64,000 nt of DNA from Novosphingobium profundi. Lineage in GTDB: Bacteria > Pseudomonadota > Alphaproteobacteria > Sphingomonadales > Sphingomonadaceae. Where the stretch lies: assembly GCF_018491765.1 (NCBI RefSeq), contig NZ_JABWCU010000017.1, positions 1-64,000 on the forward strand, written 5' to 3'. The position numbers and the translations under genes were made by a program. Positions 16,454-26,812 of the stretch are shown here, piece after piece. The notes below the pieces were generated by a model. That model made no database searches and was not told the origin of the DNA. It saw nothing but the letters and a program-made list of their open reading frames with translations. Position 1 is the stretch's first letter, and the number at the start of each line of letters is the position of its first letter.

Positions 16454-16881
16454 GCCTCACCTTCTGGCATCATCACTACGGCATTTCCGTTCCTTCGCTC
16501 GATGCCGCCATCGCGTGGTGGGAAAGGACGCTTTCGTTCACCCTGCTGCGCCGCTACGAAATCGCCTCGATCCCGGCCGAAGTCGCCGTGATGGGTAATG
16601 GCTCGTGCCATGTCGAGCTGTTCGAATCTCCGCACGCCAAGGCGCCATCCGAACAACGCTCGATCCCCAACGAAGACATCCACACCTGGGGCAACAAGCA
16701 TCCCAGCTTTGCCATCGAGAACGCGCGCGACTTCGCCGCCGAACTGGCCGCGCGCGGCGCGGATATCGTGTGGGTGAAGGAATTTCCGTTCGGAGCCAAT
16801 ATCTTCATTCGCGACCAGGCGGGCAACCTGATCGAATTCGTGCAGAATTCCAGGCCCGAGCTGACCTTCAGCACCTTGTGA
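16450..16881 (+). CDS. VOC-superfamily (glyoxalase/extradiol-like) protein
   Basis: 143 residues forming one paired beta-alpha-beta3 unit: HHHYGISVPSLDAAIAWWER, HVELFES, GNKHPSFAI and NLIEFVQ. The H, E, H and E at strand starts match the metal ligands of glyoxalase-type proteins. It could be a lyase, isomerase or small dioxygenase of the pathway. Last gene of the aldehyde dehydrogenase operon. Confidence 0.82.
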   Translation: MSLTFWHHHYGISVPSLDAAIAWWERTLSFTLLRRYEIASIPAEVAVMGNGSCHVELFESPHAKAPSEQRSIPNEDIHTWGNKHPSFAIENARDFAAELAARGADIVWVKEFPFGANIFIRDQAGNLIEFVQNSRPELTFSTL

Positions 16882-16922
16882 CGGATACGACGGACGTTCG
16901 CCCCGCAAGAGGGCTGGACTTT

Positions 16923-16940
16923 ATTCCCCGATTAGGGAAT
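16923..16940. promoter_or_regulatory. Island operator, copy 7
   Basis: A perfect core, ATTCCC-CGATTA-GGGAAT, extended by TTA and AAA flanks, 64 bases upstream of the cupin gene. Confidence 0.7.
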
Positions 16941-17004
16941 AAATTGATCTAGCAAGACAAGATGTAGCGCCGCCAACCGGCGAAGAAACACGAAAGGGAG
17001 AACC

Positions 17005-17571
17005 ATGACTGACAGGCGACCTGCTCGCCGCGTCGTGACCGGCCACGATCCGAACGGCAAGTCGATCGTGCTGGAAGACGGCACTCCGCCCAACATCCGC
17101 GATCGCGGCACCGGAGTGGATTTCATCGAGATCTGGAATACGCCGAGCGTACCGGCCCCGATCACCGCGCGCGAACCCGAGCCAACCGATGGACCTTTGG
17201 TCACGCCGCCGGCTGCCGGGGGCACCAAGATCCGCATCAACGACTTTTTCCCGGGCCATATCGACAAGCTCCCCGAGCGCGCCGATGGCCGTCACAAGAT
17301 GATGCACCGGACCCAGTCCGTTGACTACGGGATCGTGCTCGAGGGCGAAATCTGGATGATCCTCGACGATAGCGAGGTGCACCTAACGCCCGGCACCGTG
17401 GTCATCCAGCGCGGCACCGACCATGCGTGGGAGAACCGCTCGGACCAGGTGTGCCGGATGGCCTTCATCCTCGTCTCGGGAGAATTCGCGCCCGAATTGC
17501 GCGCCACCCTTCCCCAGCATCTCGAACTGCGCACAGGCGCCGTTTTCAACGACACACCGGCGCAAGGCTGA
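17005..17571 (+). CDS. Cupin-domain protein
   Basis: 188 residues. The C-terminal half is a single cupin barrel: SVDYGIVLEGEIWMILDDSE, LTPGTVVIQRGTDHAWEN. The first cupin motif lacks the usual HxH (only MHRTQ precedes it), while the histidine of the second motif (GTDHAW) is present, so the metal site may be incomplete. This favours a binding, isomerase or regulatory role over a ring-cleaving dioxygenase, but does not decide it. AAAGGGAGAACC precedes the ATG. First gene of the cupin/decarboxylase/amidohydrolase operon. Confidence 0.82.
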   Translation: MTDRRPARRVVTGHDPNGKSIVLEDGTPPNIRDRGTGVDFIEIWNTPSVPAPITAREPEPTDGPLVTPPAAGGTKIRINDFFPGHIDKLPERADGRHKMMHRTQSVDYGIVLEGEIWMILDDSEVHLTPGTVVIQRGTDHAWENRSDQVCRMAFILVSGEFAPELRATLPQHLELRTGAVFNDTPAQG

Positions 17572-17599
17572 GCCTGCGCACAATTCAAGGGATTTCCAC

Positions 17600-18436
17600 A
17601 TGGCTTTCATTCGCGAGAGCGGCAAATTCTACCGCATGCCCGTGTTCTTCGGGCCGATGCCCTGCCCCCGCTGGTGGCCCGAGGGCATCGACGAGGACTT
17701 TTCGCTCGTGCCCTATCGCACCGCCATCGGGGCCCGCTACCTGACCGACAAGGCCAGTCTCGAGGCGCTCCTGCCGGAAGGTTTCAGCGTCTGGGGCGAT
17801 CCTGTCCTGACGGTCGAGCTGACCTACATGACCGGCTTCTCCTGGCTTGCAGGCGGCGGCTATGCGATGGGCGACGTAAAGTTTCCCTGCGTGTACCAGT
17901 CGAAGGACGGACCGGTCCACGGCACCTTCCTCATGGTCCGCTGGGAGGACCTGGCCGACCCGATCCTGACCGGACGCGAGGAACTGGGCCACAACAAGCT
18001 GTTCTGCGACATTCATCCGATCAAGGATTTCCAGGGCCGCAATCACACCTCGATGAGCTGGCGCGGGCACGATTTCCTCAAGATCGCCGTCGAGGACTTG
18101 GTCGATGCAGAGCCCGCCAAGCCCAATCCCGAACACAAGGGGCTGCTGTCCTACAAATACATCCCCGCCACGCCCCGTCTTGGCGAGAAGTGGGGCGATG
18201 CGGCCGACGCCGCCTACGCCACGCTGACGCCTCCCGCTTGGTCGGGCGGCGAGACAGTCATGTACAGGACCGGTTCCGGCAGCGTGGAATGGCAGCGTCC
18301 CAGCTTCGAGGAACAGCCGACCCAGTACAACGTGATCAATGGCTTCGCTGATCTGCCCATGCTTGAAATGTGCGGCGGCTGGCTGGTCGCCATGACCGGT
18401 GGTGCCAGCGGCGACACCACGCACCGCATCGACTGA
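17600..18436 (+). CDS. Acetoacetate decarboxylase-superfamily protein
   Basis: 278 residues. Recognisable blocks are GARYLTDKASLEALLPEGFS near the N-terminus and DPILTGREELGHNKLFCDI, which corresponds to the GREExGxxK region carrying the Schiff-base lysine of acetoacetate decarboxylase. The lysine is retained. Members act as decarboxylases or as aldolase/dehydratase-type enzymes on beta-keto acids. Here it probably handles a keto-acid intermediate. It lies 28 bases after the cupin and 19 before the amidohydrolase. Confidence 0.82.
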   Translation: MAFIRESGKFYRMPVFFGPMPCPRWWPEGIDEDFSLVPYRTAIGARYLTDKASLEALLPEGFSVWGDPVLTVELTYMTGFSWLAGGGYAMGDVKFPCVYQSKDGPVHGTFLMVRWEDLADPILTGREELGHNKLFCDIHPIKDFQGRNHTSMSWRGHDFLKIAVEDLVDAEPAKPNPEHKGLLSYKYIPATPRLGEKWGDAADAAYATLTPPAWSGGETVMYRTGSGSVEWQRPSFEEQPTQYNVINGFADLPMLEMCGGWLVAMTGGASGDTTHRID

Positions 18437-18455
18437 CACGAAAGGGGAGTTTCAG

Positions 18456-19532
18456 ATGGTCTATGGTGGCCCCGGTCCCGGGCAGATCCCCTCGCACCTG
18501 CCTTCACCCCGAATTCTCGCCGCAGACGGCCAACCGCAACGCACGATCGACGTCCATGCGCACGTAATGGTGCCAAGCATAGAACAGGAGGTGTCCGGTC
18601 ATCCCGACCGACCGGACACGCCCGAACAGCGCGTCGAAGCGATGGGTCAGGCCTCGTGCGACTACAACGCACAGGCCATGATCCCGAACTGCCTGCCCCA
18701 TCTGACCGACCTCGAAGTTCGACTTCGCGCGATGGATGCGATGGGTGTCGACATGCAGGTGCTCAGCCCTTCGCCCAACCAGTACCACTATTGGGCCGAT
18801 CCGGAACTGAGTGCCTCGATCGTCGACCGGCTCAACACCCACGTGGCCGAATGCTGCGCGGCGCATCCGCAGCGACTGGTCGGCCTTGGCACGGTGTCGC
18901 TTCAGCACCCCGAACTGGCGGTGCGCCAGCTCGACCACGCCATCGACGAACTCGGCCTCAAGGGCATCGAAATTTCCTCGATGGTGGGACACCGTGACTT
19001 GTCCGATCGCACGTTCGAACCGTTCTGGAAGCGCGCGGACGAGAAGGGTGCGGTGCTCTTCCTGCACCCGCTGGGCTGCCCGATGGGCGCACGGCTCGCC
19101 CCCGGCTATCTCTCGAACCATGTCGGCCAGGGTATCGAACACGCGGTAGCCATCTCGCACCTGATCTTTGGCGGCGTGCTCGACCGGCACGAAGGGCTCA
19201 AGGTCGTCGCGGCCCACGGCGGAGGATACCTGCCAACCTATATCGGACGGGCCGACCACGCCTGGGAAGAGCGCCCCGATGCCTGTACCTGCCGGCATCG
19301 GCCCAGCGACTATCTGAAACGCATGTGGTTCGACAGCTTGGTCTTCCAGCCCCAGGTCCTGGAAGCCCTCGTCCGCCAGGTCGGGGCAAGCCGGGTCGTG
19401 GTCGGCACCGACTACCCGTTCGACATGGGCCACTACGACATCCACGGACTGCTGATGGAGGCCCGGGGCCTGTCGATGGACGACAAGCGCGCGATATTGG
19501 GCGAAAATCTCGCGACGCTGCTTGGCCTTTGA
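18456..19532 (+). CDS. ACMSD/gamma-resorcylate-decarboxylase-like amidohydrolase
   Basis: 358 residues of the amidohydrolase-2 family: TIDVHAHVM (first metal motif HxH), LKGIEISSMVGHRDL, VLFLHPLG, VVAAHGGGYLPT and VVVGTDYPFDMGHYD with the metal aspartate. This is the pattern of non-oxidative decarboxylases such as ACMSD, LigW and gamma-resorcylate decarboxylase. It probably removes CO2 from an aromatic or ring-cleavage acid. AAAGGGGAG precedes the ATG. A strong terminator lies shortly downstream. Confidence 0.88.
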   Translation: MVYGGPGPGQIPSHLPSPRILAADGQPQRTIDVHAHVMVPSIEQEVSGHPDRPDTPEQRVEAMGQASCDYNAQAMIPNCLPHLTDLEVRLRAMDAMGVDMQVLSPSPNQYHYWADPELSASIVDRLNTHVAECCAAHPQRLVGLGTVSLQHPELAVRQLDHAIDELGLKGIEISSMVGHRDLSDRTFEPFWKRADEKGAVLFLHPLGCPMGARLAPGYLSNHVGQGIEHAVAISHLIFGGVLDRHEGLKVVAAHGGGYLPTYIGRADHAWEERPDACTCRHRPSDYLKRMWFDSLVFQPQVLEALVRQVGASRVVVGTDYPFDMGHYDIHGLLMEARGLSMDDKRAILGENLATLLGL

Positions 19533-19574
19533 CGCCCCTTTGAAACGCCTTCCCCGCTCTCTCCGAGCCTGACG

Positions 19575-19609
19575 GCCCGGCGTTGCCTCACGCAACGCCG
19601 GGCTCTTTT
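19575..19609 (+). terminator. Rho-independent terminator
   Basis: Perfect 12-bp arms gcccggcgttgc and gcaacgccgggc around loop ctcac, followed by TCTTTT. It ends the cupin-decarboxylase-amidohydrolase operon, 42 bases after its last stop codon, and faces the converging extradiol gene. Confidence 0.85.
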
Positions 19610-19619
19610 CGCCTTCCGG

Positions 19620-20660
19620 CTATTTCGTGACGGCATGTCCTTCGGACGGTCCGGTCGGCCATTGCGACACGGGTCCGCGCCAGGCCTCGATCGAGGCTTC
19701 GCCATAGTCGAGCTGGACATCCCAGCTGATCCCCTTCGCGCCAAAGAAGCCCGGCGAGGAGGAACCCCACATGGCAGCCCCGAACATAATTTCCCACACG
19801 CGCGGGACCCAGCCATCGTCGACGTAGTCGGTGTCCGCGTGGTATTCCGCGTCGCCGCCGCATGGACAGGGAAAGTAATAATAGAGAGCGGACGAAATGC
19901 GGTGGCGGTTGAGAGCGGCCGCGAAAGGACGCTGGTTCGACCAGCCCTGATCCATCATGTAGTTCGCCCCGACCATGATCTCGTCGATGTCCTCCACACC
20001 GAACGCGATATGCGCGTACCCTTTGGTCCCTTCTCGACCGGGATGGCCGGTGGTCACCCAGAACAGGGTGTGGTGCTCATAGGTTCCGCTTGCCCGCGCG
20101 AAGATCCCGTTCGCCTTGGAATGGTCGCTCATGCGAAAGTCGAGATGGTCACGATACCACTCGTAACTGCGCACGTAGTCGTCCGACCAGTACACGATAT
20201 GGTTGATCGTCCTGGGCTCGGCGCGCACGCGCCACTTGCGATGCTGGTTCAGGCGCACGATCGCATCGGGTGCGTTGACCGGATCGGGCCGGCACATGAC
20301 GGGGCGCTTGTCCCACACGCGCAGGCCTATGGGGTTTCCATCGCAATCGAGGAAGTAGAGCGAATTCCCGACCCGCTCGACCTCGGTTACACTGGCCAGG
20401 CGTTGTGCGTAGCCCTCGAGCGCGTCGAGAGTGTCGACCCCGAACACGGTGCGACGCACGCCCGGACCTTCGAAATTGGCAGGAGGCAACGCGGGATCCT
20501 CCTTGGGAAGGATCGTGATCCGCGATCCGCTCGCAACGCCGAAAGAGCGTGCCACGCCCTCCTGCGTCAAAGGGACCAGCCCGTAGTCTGTCCAGAAACG
20601 CGTGCAGGTTTCCATGTCCTCGACGCCGTAGATTACTTCGCAAATTCCGATGATGGGCAT
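19620..20660 (-). CDS. Two-domain extradiol (type I, VOC) ring-cleavage dioxygenase-like protein
   Basis: 346 residues with two VOC halves: an N-terminal half opening IIGICEVIYGVEDMETCTRF, and a C-terminal half with NHIVYWSDDYVRSYEWYRDH, KGYAHIAFGVEDID and AEYHADTDY. The two histidines and the glutamate fit the iron ligands of type I extradiol dioxygenases such as BphC or catechol 2,3-dioxygenase. It is the best candidate for ring cleavage in the island, though homogentisate- or hydroxyphenylpyruvate-type chemistry cannot be excluded. Operator 8 lies 54 bases upstream, between it and the divergent MFS gene. Confidence 0.82.
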   Translation of the reverse strand: MPIIGICEVIYGVEDMETCTRFWTDYGLVPLTQEGVARSFGVASGSRITILPKEDPALPPANFEGPGVRRTVFGVDTLDALEGYAQRLASVTEVERVGNSLYFLDCDGNPIGLRVWDKRPVMCRPDPVNAPDAIVRLNQHRKWRVRAEPRTINHIVYWSDDYVRSYEWYRDHLDFRMSDHSKANGIFARASGTYEHHTLFWVTTGHPGREGTKGYAHIAFGVEDIDEIMVGANYMMDQGWSNQRPFAAALNRHRISSALYYYFPCPCGGDAEYHADTDYVDDGWVPRVWEIMFGAAMWGSSSPGFFGAKGISWDVQLDYGEASIEAWRGPVSQWPTGPSEGHAVTK

Positions 20661-20713
20661 GACGGCCTCACTCTCCTGATCAATTTTCCGCCTACGGCTT
20701 TACACCGCGCTTA

Positions 20714-20731
20714 ATTCCCTCTACGGGGAAA
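20714..20731. promoter_or_regulatory. Island operator, copy 8
   Basis: Core ATTCCC-TCTACG-GGGAAA, one mismatch, lies between the divergent extradiol gene (20660) and MFS gene (20816). Confidence 0.65.
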
Positions 20732-20815
20732 TAAATGGCGCTGTCAAACACGAACCGCGCAAAGACCAAGATAGCGGACCGCGCGACCCAGCCGAGGCGG
20801 CCCACGGGAGAAGAC

Positions 20816-22102
20816 ATGCAAAAGGAATTCACCAGCCGCTCCGCGTTTGTCGTTCTGGGGGTATGGCTTGCCTTCCTGACTGGACCGAACGCAATGGTGG
20901 CGGCGACCAACTCCAATTTCCTGAATGTCCTCCCCGGCGTCCTGGGTGCCAGCCGGACGGCGGTCTCGGGCGCGCTTGCGGTATCGGTCTGGCTGGTGGC
21001 ACTGGTTATTCCCTTCACCGGCCGCCTGATGGACCGCTTCGGCGTACGCGCGGTGATCCTGCCCGCGCTTGTCGGCTTCGCGGCGATCTACTTCCTGATG
21101 GGCACGATGACGCAGCTCTGGCACTTCTATGTTCTGCAGATCCTGCTCGCCTTTGTCATCACGGCCTGCAACGCGGTGGGCTATGCCAAGGTCGTCTCGA
21201 CATGGTTCGATCGAAACCGCGGATTGGTGCTGGGCCTGTGCGTGGCCTTCGGGGCCGGACTCGGTCAGACGATCATGCCGCAAGTCTCGCAATGGGCGAT
21301 CGGCTGGGGTGGCTATCGCGGCGGGTACTGGCTGATCGCCGCGATCATCCTTTGCATCGGCTTTCCTGCCGTATTCCTGCTCGTTCGCACGCCGGACGCG
21401 CGCGCCAACTCCTCGACCACACCGCACTTCGAACCTGGTGAGCCCGACACCAACGCCAGCCCGGCCGCGGTTCCCTTCGAAGATGATACGCCACAGGACC
21501 GCCAGACTATCGGTCTTACTTTTCGCGAGGCCATCCGCACCCGCGAACTCTACCTGATCTTCACGGCGATCGCCTTTGCCTCGATGTCCCTTCTCGGAAC
21601 GATCCAGCAGGCTGTCCCGATGCTGACCGACCGCGGTGTCGACGTCTCGGCCGCGACCACCGTGATGTCCTTCGTGTTCATGGGTGTGGTCGCCGGCGAA
21701 TTCTCGGCCGGCCTGATCGTCGACCGGCTCAACACGCCCAAGGTCGTCCTTCCCTATTTCCTGTGCGCAATCGTTGGCCTCTACGTCCTCCATCACGTCA
21801 ACAACACCACTGCGCTAACGCTCGGCGCCCCGTTGATGGGGCTTGGCCTGGGCTGCGAAGTGGGCCTCAACGCCTACCTCATCTCGCGCTACTTCGGCCT
21901 TAAGTCCTTTGGCACGCTCTATGGGCTCACGATGGGTGCCTCCAACCTCGGCATTGGTCTGGGCATCGTGCTGATGGGCTTCGTGCGCGACACCTGGGGC
22001 AGTTATGCTCCGATGGGCACGGTGTTCCTGGGCACCATGTCGATTTCGCTGATCTGCATCCTGGTCCTCGGCCCCTTCCGCTACGCGCCTGCGCGCCGGT
22101 AA
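20816..22102 (+). CDS. MFS transporter 1 (OFA/monocarboxylate-like)
   Basis: 428 residues with about 12 hydrophobic segments. The motif-A-like GRLMDRFGVRAVI lies after TM2 and again in weaker form as GLIVDRLNTPKVV. Start ATG at 20816 follows GGGAGAAGAC; a longer reading from 20735 is unconserved and lacks an RBS. It probably carries the substrate or an acidic intermediate across the inner membrane. MFS transporter 2 (29909-31150) has the same layout, including a matching SRYFGL motif and GxxYG block, so the two are paralogues within one regulon. Confidence 0.85.
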   Translation: MQKEFTSRSAFVVLGVWLAFLTGPNAMVAATNSNFLNVLPGVLGASRTAVSGALAVSVWLVALVIPFTGRLMDRFGVRAVILPALVGFAAIYFLMGTMTQLWHFYVLQILLAFVITACNAVGYAKVVSTWFDRNRGLVLGLCVAFGAGLGQTIMPQVSQWAIGWGGYRGGYWLIAAIILCIGFPAVFLLVRTPDARANSSTTPHFEPGEPDTNASPAAVPFEDDTPQDRQTIGLTFREAIRTRELYLIFTAIAFASMSLLGTIQQAVPMLTDRGVDVSAATTVMSFVFMGVVAGEFSAGLIVDRLNTPKVVLPYFLCAIVGLYVLHHVNNTTALTLGAPLMGLGLGCEVGLNAYLISRYFGLKSFGTLYGLTMGASNLGIGLGIVLMGFVRDTWGSYAPMGTVFLGTMSISLICILVLGPFRYAPARR

Positions 22103-22142
22103 ATCCATGACCGGAGATACGTACAGCCCCTTCTTGACTCTA

Positions 22143-22160
22143 ATTCCCATATTCAGGAAT
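22143..22160. promoter_or_regulatory. Island operator, copy 9
   Basis: Core ATTCCC-ATATTC-AGGAAT, an exact match to ATTCYC-N6-RGGAAT, lies 29 bases upstream of the FAD monooxygenase gene and its six-gene operon. Confidence 0.65.
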
Positions 22161-22189
22161 TATGAAACCTTCTCGGGAGAGACATCGTA

Positions 22190-23296
22190 ATGAACATCCT
22201 GATCGTCGGCGGAGGCCTTGCCGGCATGTCTTCGGCCATCGCGCTCGGCGAAGCCGGCGCCCGCGTCACCCTGATCGAGGCGGACAGCAACTGGGGCGCG
22301 CTCGGCGCGGGGCTCAGCCTCAACGGCGCATCGATGCGCGCCTTGCGCGAACTGGGCGTGCTCGACGAAGTCGAACGTCGCGGCTTCACCCACGACGTGC
22401 GCCAGCTTTTCGATGCGGAGGGCAACCTGCAATTCACCTCGAGCAGCGAGCGCATCTTCGGCCCCGACGTGCCCAACGGCGGCGCGATCATGCGCCCGGT
22501 GCTGCACGATCTCCTGCTCGAACGCATCGAAGCGCTGGGCATTACGGTGCGCAAGGGCGTCGCCGCCAGCCGGGTGGTCGACGCCGAGGCTGGCGTGGTT
22601 GAGCTTGCCAACGGCGAGACCCTGCAGGGCGACATGGTGCTGTGCGCCGATGGCTTCTGGTCGCCCATGCGCCACCAGCTATTTCCGGACGCGCCGGCAT
22701 CGCAGTTCACCGGCCAGGGGTGCTGGCGCGCAGTGGTTGATCGTCCCGCCGACATCCAGGGTGCGAGCACCTTCATCGGCGAATACAAGGTCGGCGTAAA
22801 CCCAGTCTCGCAGGACCAGATGTACATGTTCCTGCTCGAGAACAAGGACGAGGACGAATGGATCGAAGAGAGCCAGTGGCTCGAGCGCCTGAAAGGCCTC
22901 CTGTCCGGCTTCGGAGGCCTCATGGCCGAGATTCGAAACGATCTGGGGCCGCAGAACCAGGTCAACTACCGCCCGCTCAAGGTCCATGTCGTGCCCGCCC
23001 CCTGGCATAAGGGGCGCTTCGTCCTGATCGGCGATTCCGCGCATGCAACGACCCCCCACGCAGCCTATGGAGCCGGGCTTGCCTTCGAGGACGCGCTGTG
23101 TCTGGCCGGTCTTTACCGTGCCAATTTGCCGGTATCCGAGCTTCTCGAACGCTTCACCGCCGCGCGCTACGACAAGTGCAAGGCCGTCGTCGAAGGCTCG
23201 GTGGCGATCGGCGACATCGAACGCCGCCATGGCTCGATGGATGAGTATCGCAAGGCCTTCGAGGCCGTCCAGACCATCGTCCGCGACTGGAATTAA
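22190..23296 (+). CDS. Group A FAD-dependent monooxygenase
   Basis: 368 residues: NILIVGGGLAGMSSAIALGE (Rossmann GxGxxG), the NADPH/FAD motif VLCADGFWSPMR and the FAD-ribityl motif LIGDSAHATTPHAAYGAGLA. These are the signatures of aromatic-ring hydroxylases such as salicylate or 3-hydroxybenzoate hydroxylases. It probably hydroxylates a phenolic ring before cleavage. GGGAGAG precedes the ATG at 22190. First gene of an operon with CoA transferase, thiolase, alpha/beta hydrolase and beta-helix genes. Confidence 0.9.
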   Translation: MNILIVGGGLAGMSSAIALGEAGARVTLIEADSNWGALGAGLSLNGASMRALRELGVLDEVERRGFTHDVRQLFDAEGNLQFTSSSERIFGPDVPNGGAIMRPVLHDLLLERIEALGITVRKGVAASRVVDAEAGVVELANGETLQGDMVLCADGFWSPMRHQLFPDAPASQFTGQGCWRAVVDRPADIQGASTFIGEYKVGVNPVSQDQMYMFLLENKDEDEWIEESQWLERLKGLLSGFGGLMAEIRNDLGPQNQVNYRPLKVHVVPAPWHKGRFVLIGDSAHATTPHAAYGAGLAFEDALCLAGLYRANLPVSELLERFTAARYDKCKAVVEGSVAIGDIERRHGSMDEYRKAFEAVQTIVRDWN

Positions 23297-23324
23297 CCGG
23301 CAGCGCGAGGAGGATCGGCAAGCC

Positions 23325-24035
23325 ATGACATCCAAGATCTACGACAGCCCGGCGGCGGCCCTCGAGGGCGTGCTGTTTGACGGGATGACGATCATGTCGG
23401 GGGGCTTCGGCCTTTCGGGCAACCCGGAGAGCCTGATCCCGGAGATCCGCAAGGCCGGTGTGAAGAGCTTGACCGTCGTCTCGAACAACGCGGGCGCGGA
23501 TGGGTTCGGGCTGTGGATGCTACTAGAGAGCCGGCAGGTAAAGAAGATGATCTCCTCCTATGTAGGGGAGAACAAGCTCTTTGAAAGCCAGTACCTTTCC
23601 GGCGAGCTCGAACTGGAACTGAACCCGCAAGGCACGCTGGCCGAGCGCATCCGCGCCGGCGGCGCAGGCATCCCGGCCTTCTACACAAAGACGGGCGTGG
23701 GCACGGTCGTCGCCGAGGGCAAGCCGGTCGAGAGCTTCGAGGGCGAGGACTACGTGCGCGAGACCTGGCTGCGCGCCGACCTCGCGATCATCAAGGCCTG
23801 GCGCGCGGACCCGGAGGGCAACCTCATGTTCCGCAAGACCGCGCGCAACTTCAACCCGAACATGGCGACCGCAGGCCGGATCACCGTCGTCGAGGTGGAG
23901 GAGATCGTGCCCGAGGGCACCTTCGATCCCGATTGCATCCATACGCCTGGCATCTACGTCGACCGCGTCGTGCTCTCGACCATCAACGAAAAGCGCATCG
24001 AGAAGAAGACCGTGCGCGAAAGGGAGGCCGCGTAA
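23325..24035 (+). CDS. scoA: 3-oxoacid CoA-transferase, subunit A
   Basis: 236 residues. IMSGGFGLSGNPESLI, then VVSNNAGADGFGL, GENKLFESQYLSGELELEL and GGAGIPAFYTKTGVGT are the alpha-subunit landmarks of class I CoA transferases, closest in form to succinyl-CoA:3-ketoacid transferase (ScoA). With a PcaF-type thiolase two genes on, the substrate may well be 3-oxoadipate, in which case PcaI would be the functional name. GAGGAGG precedes the ATG. Its stop codon abuts the next start (TAAATG). Confidence 0.9.
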   Translation: MTSKIYDSPAAALEGVLFDGMTIMSGGFGLSGNPESLIPEIRKAGVKSLTVVSNNAGADGFGLWMLLESRQVKKMISSYVGENKLFESQYLSGELELELNPQGTLAERIRAGGAGIPAFYTKTGVGTVVAEGKPVESFEGEDYVRETWLRADLAIIKAWRADPEGNLMFRKTARNFNPNMATAGRITVVEVEEIVPEGTFDPDCIHTPGIYVDRVVLSTINEKRIEKKTVREREAA

Positions 24036-24691
24036 ATGCCCTGGAACCGCAACCAGATGGCCGCGCGCGCAGCACGCGAGCTGAAGGACGGCTTCTACGT
24101 GAACCTGGGCATCGGCATCCCGACGCTCGTCGCCAACTACGTGCCCGAGGGCATGAAGGTGACGCTGCAAAGCGAGAACGGCCTGCTCGGCATCGGCCCG
24201 TTCCCCTATGACGGGGAGGAAGACCCCGACCTCATCAACGCTGGCAAGCAGACCGTCACCACGCTGCCGACCTCGAGCTTCTTTTCCAGCGCCGACAGCT
24301 TCGCGATGATCCGGGGCGGCCACATCGATATGGCTGTGCTGGGCGCGATGGAGGTCAGCCAGGACGGCGATCTCGCGAACTGGATGATCCCGGGCAAGAT
24401 GGTCAAGGGCATGGGCGGCGCGATGGACCTCGTCGCGGGCGTGAAGAAGATCGTCGTCGTGATGGAACATTGCAACAAGGCGGGCGAACCCAAGATCCTG
24501 CCCGCGTGCACCCTGCCGCTCACCGGAAAGGGCGTGGTCGACATGATCGTCACCGACCTGTGCGTCTTCGCCGTCGACCGCACGCACGGCGGCCTCACGC
24601 TCGTCGAACTCGCCCCCGAGGTGACGCTCGACGACGTGAAGGCGAAGACCGCCGTGCCCTTCGACGCCTCCGCGATGAAGGGCACGGCCGC

Positions 24692-24695
<4 letters not shown>
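24036..24695 (+). CDS. scoB: 3-oxoacid CoA-transferase, subunit B
   Basis: 219 residues. YVNLGIGIPTLVANYV, then LQSENGLLGIGPFP with the catalytic glutamate that carries CoA, MAVLGAMEVS and KKIVVVMEHC identify the beta subunit. It forms the enzyme with the preceding gene, transferring CoA from succinyl-CoA to a 3-oxo acid. Its last codons overlap the thiolase start (ATGA), ensuring coupled translation. Confidence 0.9.
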
Positions 24696-25894
<1,199 letters not shown>

Positions 25895-25895
25895 G

Positions 25896-26786
25896 ATGCC
25901 CCGGCTTCCCTTCACGCGACGTTCCCTGCTCGCCAGTGCGGCCCTGGCGACACTACGCCCCGCGCCGCTGCTGGCCCTTTCCCAGGTTACCACCGTCGCC
26001 GCCATTCGCGAACGCACCGTCGCGCTGCCGGACGGCTCGATCTATCTGCGCGAAGCCGATGGCGGCGGCCCCGCCGTACTGCTCGCGCACCCCGTGACGG
26101 GCAGCGCCCATGTCTTCGACGCCCAGTTGCGCGCGCTTTCGAGTGCGGGCTACCGCGCGATTGCCTGGTCGCGGCGCGGCCATCGCGGATCGAGCCCCGC
26201 CGCGCCGGACGCCGCTCTCGCCCAGAATGACCTGCACCAGTTGACCCGAGCGCTCGCGCTCGTGCCTTTCCATCTCGTCGGAACCGCGGCCGGCGCTGGC
26301 ATCGCCCTGGGTTACGCCATCTCGCGCCCTCAGGAACTGCTCAGTCTCACGCTCGCGTGCAGCGCCAGCAACATCGACGATCCCGCGCTCAACGCGGCTT
26401 CGCGCGCGCTCATGCCCAAGGGCTTTGATGAGTTGCCCGCGCATATCCGCGAACTTGGCCCCGAATTCCGCGCGGCCAATCCTCAAGGCACGCAGGCCTG
26501 GCGGGAGCTGGAAGAGTTCTCGCGCCCCTCCGCCGGGCCGCTCGGCCCGCCCCCCAAACCACAGATCACGCCATCAGACCTCGCCGCGCTCGCGGTGCCC
26601 GCACTCTGGATTGCGGGCGAGGCGGATCTGTTCGCGCCGCCAGCACTGATGCGCCGTGTCGCCGAGATGGCGCCCGGCGCACGGTTCGCCACCATCCCGC
26701 GCGCCGGGCATTCGGCCTACTGGGAGGATCCGGACGCCTTCAACGCCATTGTGCTGGACTTCCTGGCCCGCACCACGAACGCATGA
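25896..26786 (+). CDS. Tat-exported alpha/beta-hydrolase-fold protein lacking the nucleophile Ser
   Basis: 296 residues. The N-terminus FTRRSLLASAALATLRPAPL looks like a twin-arginine signal. The fold is clear: VLLAHPVTGS (oxyanion), AIAWSRRGHRGSS, the D in WIAGEADLF and the H in PRAGHSAYW. The nucleophile elbow, normally GxSxG, reads G129-T-A131-A-G133 (codon GCG), so the serine is alanine. The protein may be a pseudoenzyme, a binding protein or a catalyst with different chemistry. It starts 2 bases after the thiolase stop. The D and H are retained, arguing against simple decay. Confidence 0.82.
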   Translation: MPRLPFTRRSLLASAALATLRPAPLLALSQVTTVAAIRERTVALPDGSIYLREADGGGPAVLLAHPVTGSAHVFDAQLRALSSAGYRAIAWSRRGHRGSSPAAPDAALAQNDLHQLTRALALVPFHLVGTAAGAGIALGYAISRPQELLSLTLACSASNIDDPALNAASRALMPKGFDELPAHIRELGPEFRAANPQGTQAWRELEEFSRPSAGPLGPPPKPQITPSDLAALAVPALWIAGEADLFAPPALMRRVAEMAPGARFATIPRAGHSAYWEDPDAFNAIVLDFLARTTNA

Positions 26787-26812
26787 ACATAATCGAGAGA
26801 GGATACGCAAAG

